A DNA stretch of 64,000 nucleotides from UBA10649 sp965278945 (GTDB lineage Bacteria; Actinomycetota; Actinomycetes; S36-B12): the NCBI GenBank assembly GCA_965278945.1, contig OZ257128.1, positions 1,426,001-1,490,000 of the forward strand, in the 5' to 3' direction. Positions 8,757 through 16,262 of this stretch are shown one piece after another; positions within the stretch are counted from its first letter, which is position 1; each line of letters starts with the position of its first letter. The notes under the pieces were generated by a model, which saw only the letters and a program-made list of their open reading frames with translations, was not told the origin of the DNA and searched no databases. The translations under genes were made by a program, and so were the position numbers.

Positions 8757-9637
8757 CACGGGACACCGGTGTCATCGATGGTGACGCCGTCCAGGAGCCG
8801 GTAGAACTCCTCGGCGTCGATGCGGTGCGATCGTTCGACCTTTCCGTTGAGCCGCGGGGTTCGGGGTTTGATGTAGACGTGGTTGATGCCTTTGTCCAGG
8901 ACGTGCCAGTGGAACGCGGATTGGAACTCTGAGCCGTTGTCGGCCTGGATGGTCTCGATGTGGAACGGGAGCTTCGCGGCGACGTAGTCGACGAACGCGA
9001 TCGCGGTCTTCTGGTTCAACGTCGGATGGATCCGCAGCACGCGCAGGCGGGTGCAGTCGTCGATCGCGGTGAACTGGAAGTAGTGCCCGCGCTTGCTCGA
9101 TCCCTTCAAGGGGGCGATGAACTTCACGTCGATCTGGACCCGGTGCCCGGGTTGCTGCTTCTCGTAGCGTTTCCAGCGCCGCTCGTGGCGCTTGTAGCGC
9201 TGGGAGCTGGGCAGCCGGTTGAGGTCCAGGCGTTTGAGGATCCGCCAGACGCCGGAGTTGGAGATCTCCACGTCGTGGTACCGCTTCAAATACATGGAGA
9301 TCTTCGCCGGCCCGAAGTGGTAGTTCTGGCGCAGGTGGATGATCTTGCCGACCACCTCGACACTGGTCGCCTGCGGATGCGTCAAGGGCGCCCTCGAGCG
9401 GTCCTTCAGCCCGTCCGGACCCTCCAGATCGAACCGCTTGGCCCACTTGTAGAACGTGGGCCGCGAAATGCCGCAGTAGCGACACGTAGCCGCGACATTC
9501 CCGCTGACCTCCTCAGCATGACGAAGAACGGCCAGCCTGTGTCGGACCTGAAGATCCGGATGTCGATCGCTCATGAGCACTCCGTAGATTCCGGAGCACC
9601 GAACTGTCAAGCATGTACGTCAGTTTCATCCGACAGT

Positions 9638-10441
9638 TCAGGGCAGAGGGCTAGATTCGGTCAGCGCGAGAATCTGGGGGAACGTCGCGTCGGCGGCGCT
9701 ACGGCCGGCGTCGATTAGACGGGCCACATCTCGCGAGCTCCAACGAGACATGCCTTGAGTCACCGGTTGAATCAATACGTCAGGTTCCACAAACGAGGCT
9801 AACCGTTCGCGCGCCCGCGCGCGCTTGGCGCCGGTAGCGGTGTCGAGAAGTCGTGACAGCACAGGAGCATCCGGCGCGGGCTCGCTGTCAAACCTCACCG
9901 CGATGACTCGCTCGGCACCGAGCTCGATCGTAGCCCGCACCGCGTCCTGGTCGGCGAGTCCTCCATCGACCAAGATGCGACTGTCGACGCGAACCGCTGG
10001 AAGCACGCCGGGTACAGCGATGGTGGCCCGTAGTGCAGGCGCCAAAGGCCCTGAATTGAGTAGGACGGGTTCGCGCTTGCGGAGGTCGAACGCGAATGCG
10101 GCAAACGGGATTGGCAGATCCTCGATCGCGGCCGGACGACCAGCAGTGCGGGTGATCCGGTCGATCGGACGCGAGTCAAACAGCGCCAAACGACGAGAGG
10201 GACGCCAATCCGCAAATGAAGACCACCGCACCGACTGCAGCCAGTCCGCGAGTCGGTGAGCCGTCATGCCCGCCGCGTAGCCCGCCCCTATTAGGGCGCC
10301 CGAACTGGAGCCGACGATCACCGCGATCGGGACACCGGCTTCCTCCAGAACTTCAAGGACCCCCACGTGGGCTGCACCCCACGCTGCGCCTCCGCCCAAG
10401 ACGAGTCCAACTCGGGGTGGTTTCGCGGCATCGGAGCTATC
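9638..10441 (-). CDS. patatin-like phospholipase (RssA-type serine hydrolase)
   Basis: 267 residues from the GTG at 10441, which overlaps the stop of the upstream 53-residue ORF; a TTG at 10519 would add a low-complexity leader. The oxyanion loop GLVLGGGAAWG, nucleophile elbow GSSSG (Ser-Asp dyad Ser) and DGG with the catalytic Asp are all present. The family comprises cytoplasmic lipid acyl hydrolases; the physiological substrate is unknown. The stop codon lies within the target duplication of the IS481 element, so the insertion landed at the gene's end without changing the protein. Confidence 0.85.
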   Translation of the reverse strand, partial: DSSDAAKPPRVGLVLGGGAAWGAAHVGVLEVLEEAGVPIAVIVGSSSGALIGAGYAAGMTAHRLADWLQSVRWSSFADWRPSRRLALFDSRPIDRITRTAGRPAAIEDLPIPFAAFAFDLRKREPVLLNSGPLAPALRATIAVPGVLPAVRVDSRILVDGGLADQDAVRATIELGAERVIAVRFDSEPAPDAPVLSRLLDTATGAKRARARERLASFVEPDVLIQPVTQGMSRWSSRDVARLIDAGRSAADATFPQILALTESSPLP

Positions 10442-10598
10442 GACCCTCACGGGACGTGGTTTGGCTGGTGGGCGCTGTAGTGAACGTCCCGACGAATGCG
10501 TACCGGAGAACCAAGGCAATCGCGCCTGTCAGCTCGCCGCCGCCTGGACTGTTTGACGCTCGGCGAGCCATCAACGCTGTACATAGTGGCGGCTCCAT
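10437..10598 (-). CDS. small ORF (53 aa) coupled to the patatin-like gene
   Basis: The ATG at 10598 is preceded by a strong ribosome-binding site (GGAGGAAGGCGAA). The product has one hydrophobic stretch (GAIALVLRYAFVGTFTTAP) and no recognised domain. Its TAG at 10437-10439 overlaps the GTG start of the patatin gene, an arrangement typical of translational coupling. It may be a small membrane peptide or simply a leader that lets ribosomes reach the patatin start. Coding status is supported only by the start signals. Confidence 0.45.
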   Translation of the reverse strand: MEPPLCTALMARRASNSPGGGELTGAIALVLRYAFVGTFTTAPTSQTTSREGR

Positions 10599-10660
10599 TT
10601 CGCCTTCCTCCGCTCCTAGGGCTGATTCGCCTGCGGCGGTGGCCCACGAGACGTGTGAGA

Positions 10661-10918
10661 TCAATGACCGGTGTCTGCACCTAGCCCCGTTCCGTGGTCG
10701 CCGCCCTTTTGTGACTCCTGCGTCTGTGGCAGGTGTAGGTGTAGTCCCACTGGCTCGTCGGGGAGATCTTCGACACCAACCGCGACGGCATCTATCTGAC
10801 GGCGGTGAGCGGAGGGCAGGACAACGGCGGCAGCGATCGCGAGCACCCCGACGAGTGTGCACGCGATAAATCCGATAGTGAAGGCGTGGTCGGTCGGGAC
10901 ACCCTCGCTCGAGGACAT
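10661..10918 (-). CDS. small membrane protein, possible transporter C-terminal remnant
   Basis: 85 residues; the ATG at 10918 follows AAAGGAC. A single transmembrane segment (FTIGFIACTLVGVLAIAAAV) is followed by a hydrophilic tail rich in Asp, Glu and His. The TM region resembles the last helix of MFS drug exporters, so this may be the end of a deleted carrier that acquired a start. It is the third of four small minus-strand ORFs leading into the patatin gene. The 374 bases between this gene and 11294 hold no convincing gene. Confidence 0.45.
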   Translation of the reverse strand: MSSSEGVPTDHAFTIGFIACTLVGVLAIAAAVVLPSAHRRQIDAVAVGVEDLPDEPVGLHLHLPQTQESQKGGDHGTGLGADTGH

Positions 10919-11293
10919 AGAAGTCCTTTCAAACTTGTTGATTGCTTGGTCGCGCTAAGGCGTGCTGGTCAGCGAAATCGACAAACGCGCGAACAAGCAG
11001 GAGGCCTCGGCGATTGGCCACGCGACCTGGTACCCGGCGAAGCGAGCCTCAATCGTGACTCGCTGCTTGCGGTCCTCGTCCTTGGCTGAGACATGTGACG
11101 ATAAACTTGGGTGCTAGGTTCTCGCTTCAGGTCGCTCCCGCGCCGGATGCGAGCGCTGTCTCGGTGTATGAGGCGGCACTCCCCGCGGCGCCTGACAGCG
11201 CGATGGTAAGCGACCGGCACGCGCTCCGTTGGTTCGCTGGGGTGTGTCGATGCGCTGGACATCGTCCAGCTCTCGTCCACCAACACGTGCGAA

Positions 11294-11377
11294 CTAACGC
11301 CGATCGGGATCACGAAAGATCCATGCGCCCGCGAGAGCGATCGCCGCGATGACCAGCATGGCTGTGTAGAGGATCAT
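11294..11377 (-). CDS. 27-aa single-pass membrane peptide
   Basis: ATG at 11377, GAGGG eight bases upstream, TAG at 11294. The product is almost only a transmembrane helix (MILYTAMLVIAAIALAGAWI) ending in a short charged tail (FRDPDRR). This shape is known from small transporter-associated subunits, but no partner is identified. It lies between the 89-aa and 85-aa small membrane genes on the same strand. Confidence 0.4.
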   Translation of the reverse strand: MILYTAMLVIAAIALAGAWIFRDPDRR

Positions 11378-11432
11378 GTCTACTGCCCTCGATGTACTGA
11401 GTTAGGCGCGAACTCGGTCTGATGTGAACCAC

Positions 11433-11702
11433 CTATGCCGACCTGCTGGGGTGGGAGAGGAAGTTCTCGATCTCGTGGACGCCGCGGGCGGCTTCTCGAT
11501 CGATCTCGAATGCGGCGCGCAGCCGATCTTCGCGTTCTTGGGAGAGCTTGGTAACAGACGTGTAGACCCCGGCGCCGCCCCACATCCATGCGGCGCTTAC
11601 GGCGAGGCCAGTTATGACGTACCACATCGCGTATGTCAGTAGCTCCCGGATGAGTTGCCCATGGACCGCCACCTGGAATTCACGTGCTGCGCTGTAGGTC
11701 AT
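11433..11702 (-). CDS. small membrane protein of unknown function (89 aa)
   Basis: The ATG at 11702 is preceded by GGGAGAGGCG, better placed than the upstream ATG at 11720. One or two hydrophobic segments (LLTYAMWYVITGLAVSAAWM) are followed by a charged, probably helical cytoplasmic tail (KLSQEREDRLRAAFEIDREA). I do not recognise the family. It is the first of a run of small minus-strand membrane ORFs ending at the patatin gene. Confidence 0.5.
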   Translation of the reverse strand: MTYSAAREFQVAVHGQLIRELLTYAMWYVITGLAVSAAWMWGGAGVYTSVTKLSQEREDRLRAAFEIDREAARGVHEIENFLSHPSRSA

Positions 11703-11765
11703 CGCCTCTCCCTTTCGCAAAGGGTTGCTGATGAGGCGGACTATACGCTCATTACATAGCAGGAA

Positions 11766-11812
11766 ACAGGCTCATGAGAATTTAGAGGAGGCCATCGACG
11801 ATGCCGGCCAGA
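11766..11812. repeat. 47-bp copy of a MarR gene 3' end
   Basis: This stretch matches 48521-48567 at 44 of 47 positions (both contain GAGAATTTAGAGGAGGCCAT). At 48 kb it is the last codons and stop of the MarR-type regulator (minus strand, ...DIVDGLL stop). Here only the tail is left, so a rearrangement breakpoint lies next to it. The rest of the gap 11703-12022 shows no gene. Confidence 0.75.
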
Positions 11813-12022
11813 CTGTGCGGTGAATTTCAATAATCCGGGTCATCTGGTCATCCACGGAGCCCGACGGATCCGGCTCCGATCGATCCATTCACAATGAAAG
11901 TCTCTCCTTCACGCACCCGACCTCAGGGTGCATTGCGGATCAGCCGGAGCACCACACAGCGAATCTGACACCCCACCTAACCCCGGCGAGCCGTCAAAGC
12001 AACAGTGCGGTGTCGCGCGTCC

Positions 12023-12778
12023 TCAGGCGCGCCTGCCGCCGTCCACGACGATCGCCTGACCTGTGAGATACCTGCTCTCGTCGCTAGCCAGGTGCAACAC
12101 GATTTGCGCAACGTCATCGGGCTGCCCGATGCGCTCGAGCATCTGACGATCAATATAGGCAGCGCGACGATCGGGGTCGGCCAGCATCGCTGCGGTAGCT
12201 GGGGTCTCGATGATTCCCGGGCATACCGCGTTGCAGCGAACGCCGTGCCGGCCATAGTCGAGCGCGACCGAACGCGTGAGGGCGACGACGCCACCCTTCG
12301 CGGCCGTGTACGCGGCGAAGCGTGGTAGCGCGCTGAGCCCGGCCGTCGACGCCGTGTTCACAATCGCGCCACCGCCGCCGGCAATCATGTGCGGCAGCGC
12401 GGCCCGGCAGCCCAGAAAAACGCTGGTCAACGACACCGTCAGTGTTCGCTGCCAGTCCTCGATGGTCGTCTCGACGACTGGAACGTCCTTGGGCGCCCAA
12501 TAGGCATTGTTGTGGAGTACGTCCAGCCTTCCAAAGCGCTCAACCGCGGAGTCCATCAGATTCACGACGTCACTCTCGGAGCCGACATCGCAGCGGACGG
12601 CGTAGGACTTGCCTCCCGCGGCGGTCACGAGCTCGGCGGTCCGTTCCACTCCGGACTCGTCGATGTCGGCGACAATCACTGTCGCTCCCTCACGGGCCAG
12701 CAGCAGCGCGGTCGCCCGTCCGATGCCCGACGCCGATCCCGTGATGACTGCGATCTTGCCCTCAACCCGACCAACCAC
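12023..12778 (-). CDS. short-chain dehydrogenase/reductase (SDR)
   Basis: 251 residues; the GTG at 12778 follows GAGGAG. Classical SDR: TGSASGIGRA nucleotide motif near residue 14, VADID acidic residue suggesting NAD preference, an altered NNAY in place of NNAG, and a catalytic Tyr-X3-Lys in YTAAKGG with an upstream Ser. In this context it may oxidise a cis-dihydrodiol or another alcohol intermediate of the aromatic pathway. It lies 56 bp downstream of the extradiol dioxygenase on the same strand, probably in one operon. Confidence 0.85.
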   Translation of the reverse strand: MVGRVEGKIAVITGSASGIGRATALLLAREGATVIVADIDESGVERTAELVTAAGGKSYAVRCDVGSESDVVNLMDSAVERFGRLDVLHNNAYWAPKDVPVVETTIEDWQRTLTVSLTSVFLGCRAALPHMIAGGGGAIVNTASTAGLSALPRFAAYTAAKGGVVALTRSVALDYGRHGVRCNAVCPGIIETPATAAMLADPDRRAAYIDRQMLERIGQPDDVAQIVLHLASDESRYLTGQAIVVDGGRRA

Positions 12779-12834
12779 ATTAACTCCTCAGAGATAGTAG
12801 ATCCATACCACTACAGACGTCACGTCCCGCCGAC

Positions 12835-13725
12835 CTATGCCGAGACGGCGAACTCCGCGATCGCCGTCCCCGTGAGCCACTCGGGCACGGCGGCGTAGAA
12901 CCAGGGCTCAAGGCTGGCGCCGCCAGCGAAGCCTGCTGCGGCCACCCAGTTGCGGATCTCCTGGGCACCGTTCCCCCCACGGCTCTCAATCTCCTCCGTC
13001 GTCCACTCGAGGATGTCGGCCCACCTGGCCTGCCCGGCTAGCGAGAGGAAGGCACTGTCAAAGTCTTCATTCACTGGACCCTCGAGACCAACCTCTACAG
13101 GGTAACTCGCGATATCTGGGAGCCGGGTGCCTGCCTGGCGTCGCATGAACCGTCGTCGTTCATCGGATCCGACCCAGTGCGATAGCCCTCCGGTACCCAG
13201 GACGGCAACGCGCCTTCTTGACCGTTGCGCGACCTGTCCGAGGACTTCTCCGACTCGATAGCTGCGGGTCAGACGCGGCTGCGGAGGGATACCACAATTC
13301 TGTGTCACGGGCACGATCATCGGTCGATCCTCGCCGAAAGCGAGAAGCAGGGGGGTGACGAATGAATGGTCGATCCGGACATCTTCGGAGAAGGCGAGAT
13401 CGATCTCTGCGTCGATAGCGCCCGCCAGCATCTCCGCGGCTAGATTCTGATCGACAGGGAACTCGACGACTGGAAGCCCGCCATCGCCCATGCCCGTCGC
13501 CTTGGGGCCGACGCCAATCGTGAACGCCGGTACGTGATCAAGTGTGAATCGACGGCCGTGGTCGGTCCCGAAGACCACGAGAGTGTCCACGTTGGCCTCG
13601 ATGAGGCGATCTGCCATGCGTCGGAACGCCGCGTGGAGGTCGTTCCACAGCGCGGGATCGACGGCTGCCTGGCGCGTGATCATTAGTGCAGCATGCGATG
13701 AGGCGAACGCGGCGACGACCGTCAT
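12835..13725 (-). CDS. class III (LigB/MhpB-type) extradiol ring-cleavage dioxygenase
   Basis: 296 residues. The ATG at 13725 overlaps the hydrolase stop (ATGA), so it is preferred over in-frame starts up to 13902 that read through the hydrolase gene. LigB-family signs: FASSHAALM near the N-terminus (metal His), VVFGTDHGRRF, DHSFVTPLLL (catalytic His region), and VLGTGGLSHWVG. These Fe(II) enzymes cleave catecholic rings next to the diol; MhpB cleaves 2,3-dihydroxyphenylpropionate. Next to an MhpC-like hydrolase it gives the classic cleavage-hydrolysis pair. A second copy (17305-17460) is truncated. Confidence 0.85.
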   Translation of the reverse strand: MTVVAAFASSHAALMITRQAAVDPALWNDLHAAFRRMADRLIEANVDTLVVFGTDHGRRFTLDHVPAFTIGVGPKATGMGDGGLPVVEFPVDQNLAAEMLAGAIDAEIDLAFSEDVRIDHSFVTPLLLAFGEDRPMIVPVTQNCGIPPQPRLTRSYRVGEVLGQVAQRSRRRVAVLGTGGLSHWVGSDERRRFMRRQAGTRLPDIASYPVEVGLEGPVNEDFDSAFLSLAGQARWADILEWTTEEIESRGGNGAQEIRNWVAAAGFAGGASLEPWFYAAVPEWLTGTAIAEFAVSA

Positions 13726-14603
13726 GACGCCGGCGACCATGGGGAGAGCAGGAAGTCCGAGAGCGCCGCGTTGAAGATATCGGGCTCCTCCCACTGCGGC
13801 CAGTGTCCGCAGCGTTCCATGAGGACGAACTCGGCGTTTGGGACCAACGCGGCTGCGCGCCGCGCGGTCTCTGCCGTCGTCGTCGGATTGTCGCTCGTCC
13901 ACAGGAACAGCGTTGGCTGGACGATTCCGGAGAGGACGTCCGGCGTGAGTGGAGCCGCCTGCTGGTTGCTCAAGCGGTTGTTTGCATCGGCAAGGACGCG
14001 GGCAGCCTCGTCCTGCTGGTACATCACCCAGCGGATGTCGACCAACTCATCAGTGAGACTGGCGGCGGGGTCAAAGAAGAGCCACTCCATTCTCCGACGG
14101 ACCGCGTCACGGCTCGGATTGGCAACGAACTCACCAGTCAGTCGCCGTAACTCGCTGAGCCCGTCCTTCATGTGCTGACGGGACGCGTCGTCCTCCTCAA
14201 TGCCGAGCCGCGCACCGCATACTGATACGAGCTTGGTGACGCGGTCGGGATGGCGAATCGCGGTCCACATCGCAATCCACCCGCCGAGGGACTCGCCAAC
14301 CAGATAGGCCTGCGTGATTCCGGCCGCGTCGAGCAGCGCCAGCAGGTGCTCCACGTAGTCGTCCAAGCCGGGAGCGGTCGAAGGGGCGTCGGTGAGACCG
14401 AATCCCAGATAGTCGACTGCGAGTACACGGAAGTCCTTGCTCAACGGTATGACGTTGCGGGCGAACGCCTCGGCGTGCCCGCCCTGACCATGAAGCAGGA
14501 CAACGGCAGGACCCGAGCCCGCCTCGATGCACCGCGTACGAATGCCGCCCGCGTCGTAGTAGCGGACCTCCGCTCCCAGCAACTCGACCCAGACGGTGTT
14601 CAC
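13722..14603 (-). CDS. alpha/beta hydrolase, MhpC-like meta-cleavage product hydrolase (copy A)
   Basis: 293 residues; the GTG at 14603 overlaps the preceding stop (GTGA) and its own stop overlaps the dioxygenase ATG. The oxyanion segment HGQGG, nucleophile Ser105 in GESLGG, Asp238 in TSDNP and His267 in CGHWPQWE form the expected triad. MhpC/BphD-type enzymes hydrolyse the C-C bond of vinylogous 1,5-diketones made by extradiol dioxygenases, releasing a 2-hydroxydienoate. That product would feed the hydratase/aldolase genes at 43-46 kb. The protein looks identical to copy B. Confidence 0.87.
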   Translation of the reverse strand: MNTVWVELLGAEVRYYDAGGIRTRCIEAGSGPAVVLLHGQGGHAEAFARNVIPLSKDFRVLAVDYLGFGLTDAPSTAPGLDDYVEHLLALLDAAGITQAYLVGESLGGWIAMWTAIRHPDRVTKLVSVCGARLGIEEDDASRQHMKDGLSELRRLTGEFVANPSRDAVRRRMEWLFFDPAASLTDELVDIRWVMYQQDEAARVLADANNRLSNQQAAPLTPDVLSGIVQPTLFLWTSDNPTTTAETARRAAALVPNAEFVLMERCGHWPQWEEPDIFNAALSDFLLSPWSPAS

Positions 14604-15925
14604 GACTGCTCCTTGTGATGGTTTCCGGTCGCCGCCAGAACAGGCTCAGCGTCGTCTCCGGTCGGATGAAATGCGAGGCTGGACCGCGCCGGTACCTGTC
14701 GCTCCATAAAGATCTCGCTGCCTGTGCTCGCGGACTTGAGAATCGCTAGGCACACCTCCAGCGTCGCCATCCCCCAACGCCCGTCATGGAACAACGGGCG
14801 ATCCTGGACAACGGCTTCGTACATCTCGGTGAGCTCAGCCGTGCGACCAGTCGCGCCCTTCTCGATCGTGATCTCCTCGGCACCCCGTGAGCCGTAGACC
14901 ATCAGCCCGTGCGGGCTCTGCCGGACCACGCCTTGCTCGCAGCTGACGAGCGTGTAACCGAAGTACGGCTGATACAGGCTCGGTCCCCCCGTGTAGCCGA
15001 ACAGCGCCATCGTCTCGCCGTCGGCGTCCGGTGTTCCGTACCGGCCCTGCTCCTTCTGGGCATCAAGCCGCGCGTCGAGGTCATCGTCATCACGAGAGCT
15101 CGCCTTGAGGTCAAGGAAGTTCTGCCGCATACGAATCGACCTACCGACTGCTCGCTGCTGACCACCTTCTCCAATATGGCCGAACAGTTCACCGCTGTCG
15201 AAGAATCCCCTAGCATCGAAAGCGAGCAACGCGGTCGCGCCATCACGAAACGTCAGGAAGCAGTTGTAGCCAGCCTCGACTCCTCGCAGGTCATCCCAGA
15301 TGACAGAGGCGCGGACGCTGTGCACTAGGCCTCCCGCAACCTGACGGACGATGTCGACCTGATGCGGACCCTGATTGAGGACCGGCCCGTGGCTCGAAAC
15401 CAGTTCCCGGTTTGGCCACGGCAGGACGTTGAAGTCGTTGTAGTTGAACGTCATGACCGAGACGAGAGCGCCCAGCTCTCCGGACTCGACGAGCTCCTGC
15501 AGCCGCAGGATCGGCGGATCAAAACTGTGCGTATGCCCAGCCATGAGCTTGATGCCGCAGGCATCCGCCACCTCGATCATCTTCTCTGCGTCAGCCAACG
15601 TGGAGGCCATTGGCTTTTCGACGATCACATGCTTGCCTGCCTGCGCGGCCAGCGTCACGTGCTCAAGTCGCTGTTCCGGGAGTGTGGCGATGTACAGCAC
15701 ATCGACGTCCGGATCTGCACACAGCTCAGCGACACTCGTGTAGGCGCGGCCGCCAAATTCCTCCTGGAACATCGTCAAAGCCCCGCGGCGCTCCTCGCGC
15801 TCAGCAGCGGCGACCACGCGATACGGCAACTGCGCGAGCTCGGTCTTGCGACGAAGGATGAGGTTCACCGCCTGCCCGAGACCGACAAAGCCGAGACCAA
15901 GTTGGCGCTGCGGAACCTCGTTCAT
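14600..15925 (-). CDS. Gfo/Idh/MocA oxidoreductase, Pht4-like dihydrodiol dehydrogenase (copy A)
   Basis: 441 residues from the ATG at 15925 (GAGG nine bases upstream); a GTG at 15940 overlapping the Rieske stop is possible. The N-terminal Rossmann motif (GLGFVGLGQAVNLIL), EKPMASTLADAEKMI with the conserved Lys, and HSFDPPI/GPHQVDIVR segments match Gfo/Idh/MocA enzymes, most like phthalate 4,5-cis-dihydrodiol dehydrogenase (Pht4) by motif and length. It would rearomatise a dihydrodiol with NAD(P)+. It differs from copy B at a Val-Leu versus Ala-Arg pair after NDFN (bases 15423-15426). Confidence 0.82.
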   Translation of the reverse strand: MNEVPQRQLGLGFVGLGQAVNLILRRKTELAQLPYRVVAAAEREERRGALTMFQEEFGGRAYTSVAELCADPDVDVLYIATLPEQRLEHVTLAAQAGKHVIVEKPMASTLADAEKMIEVADACGIKLMAGHTHSFDPPILRLQELVESGELGALVSVMTFNYNDFNVLPWPNRELVSSHGPVLNQGPHQVDIVRQVAGGLVHSVRASVIWDDLRGVEAGYNCFLTFRDGATALLAFDARGFFDSGELFGHIGEGGQQRAVGRSIRMRQNFLDLKASSRDDDDLDARLDAQKEQGRYGTPDADGETMALFGYTGGPSLYQPYFGYTLVSCEQGVVRQSPHGLMVYGSRGAEEITIEKGATGRTAELTEMYEAVVQDRPLFHDGRWGMATLEVCLAILKSASTGSEIFMERQVPARSSLAFHPTGDDAEPVLAATGNHHKEQS

Positions 15926-15936
15926 CTCTGTTGTCC

Positions 15937-16094
15937 TCACGTGGGGGTGACGGCTTTGCGCACGGGTGAGGCCATCAACTCGCCCCAGTAGCGGTAAAAC
16001 TCACGTTGGTTCTCCTCGCTGAGCCCGTCGATGACAGTGCCAGGCCAGTTGGGGCCCTGCTCCATCAGCACCTCCCTGCCTGCGCCGAACTGAC
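15937..16094 (-). pseudogene. C-terminal remnant of Rieske oxygenase alpha subunit
   Basis: Matches the last codons of the alpha subunit at 19672-21036 (QREFYRYWGELMASPVRK). Relative to that gene it lacks 135 bp in frame, joining GPNWPGTVIDG directly to an upstream REVLMEQ segment, and homology ends near 16094. No Rieske or iron-site region remains. The 170 bp up to 16262 shows no recognisable gene. Confidence 0.85.
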
Positions 16095-16262
16095 ACACCC
16101 GTGCGCGTCGCCCAACCCTCCGCACACCCCCCAGTTCCCCTTGCGTGCCAGACACACTCTCGGGCCTGAACTCGTCATCGATCGACCCACATTGATGCCA
16201 CCGACGGCCCCATCGGTCACATTGCACAACCAGTTTGTGGGTCGCGCACGCTGCGATCCCCC

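Larger units (their letters stand above)
7425..8765 (+). mobile_element. IS3-family insertion sequence, apparently intact (1341 bp)
   Basis: The ends are TGTCGCGCGTCA on the left and TGACACGGGACA on the right, i.e. imperfect inverted repeats with TG...CA tips. They are flanked by a 4-bp direct repeat CCGG (7421-7424 and 8766-8769). Two overlapping-phase reading frames (orfA, orfB) fill it. Because it lies inside another IS transposase with no further damage, it is probably one of the younger insertions in the window. Confidence 0.9.
7300..9574 (-). pseudogene. IS481-family transposase split by IS3 insertion
   Basis: The N-terminal part (9574 down to 8770) has the helix-turn-helix (AATCRYCGISRPTFYKWAKR) and most of the DDE core (QIDVKFIAPL, QADNGSEFQ, LNGKVERSHRID). 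The C-terminal part (7424 down to 7300) reads EWEDYYNYHRPHGGLAGQ and TPYERLKQKPQAPT. Removing the insert and one target copy joins 805 and 125 nt into 930 nt, exactly 309 codons plus stop in frame. The gene was therefore intact until the insertion. Confidence 0.9.
7279..9635 (-). mobile_element. IS481-family element, interrupted by an IS3-family insertion
   Basis: The outer flanks are a 15-bp direct repeat, CGACAGTTCAGGGCA, at 7264-7278 and 9631-9645, fitting the long target duplications of IS481 elements. The inner ends are related (TGTGCG-ACTGACGTA on the left; TGTCGGATGAAACTGACGTA on the right, read inward). Without the inserted 1345 bp the element is about 1.0 kb, the usual IS481 size. 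It sits right at the stop codon of the patatin-like gene, which lies inside the duplicated target. Confidence 0.85.
13656..16056. repeat. 2.4-kb direct repeat, copy A
   Basis: Near-identical to 17391-19791 at a constant offset of 3735 bp. It covers the start of the dioxygenase, the whole hydrolase and dehydrogenase genes, and the last codons of the Rieske gene. I see only a few substitutions (for example around 13838 and 15423-15426). Homology continues leftward at 13501-13555, but copy B lacks 109 bp lying between two ATCGACGG repeats (13548 and 13657). Confidence 0.92.

Noticed and set aside
8960..9718. 252-codon plus-strand frame
   Set aside because: Antisense to the IS481 transposase, whose split halves rejoin perfectly in frame.
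11254..11270. GCTGGAC-ATC-GTCCAGC hairpin
   Set aside because: Short stem with a 3-nt loop, no U-tract and no gene end at the right distance; likely chance in GC-rich DNA.
10969..11313. 114-codon minus-strand frame
   Set aside because: No ribosome site, no hydrophobic or domain pattern, Arg/Ser-rich composition; treated as intergenic.
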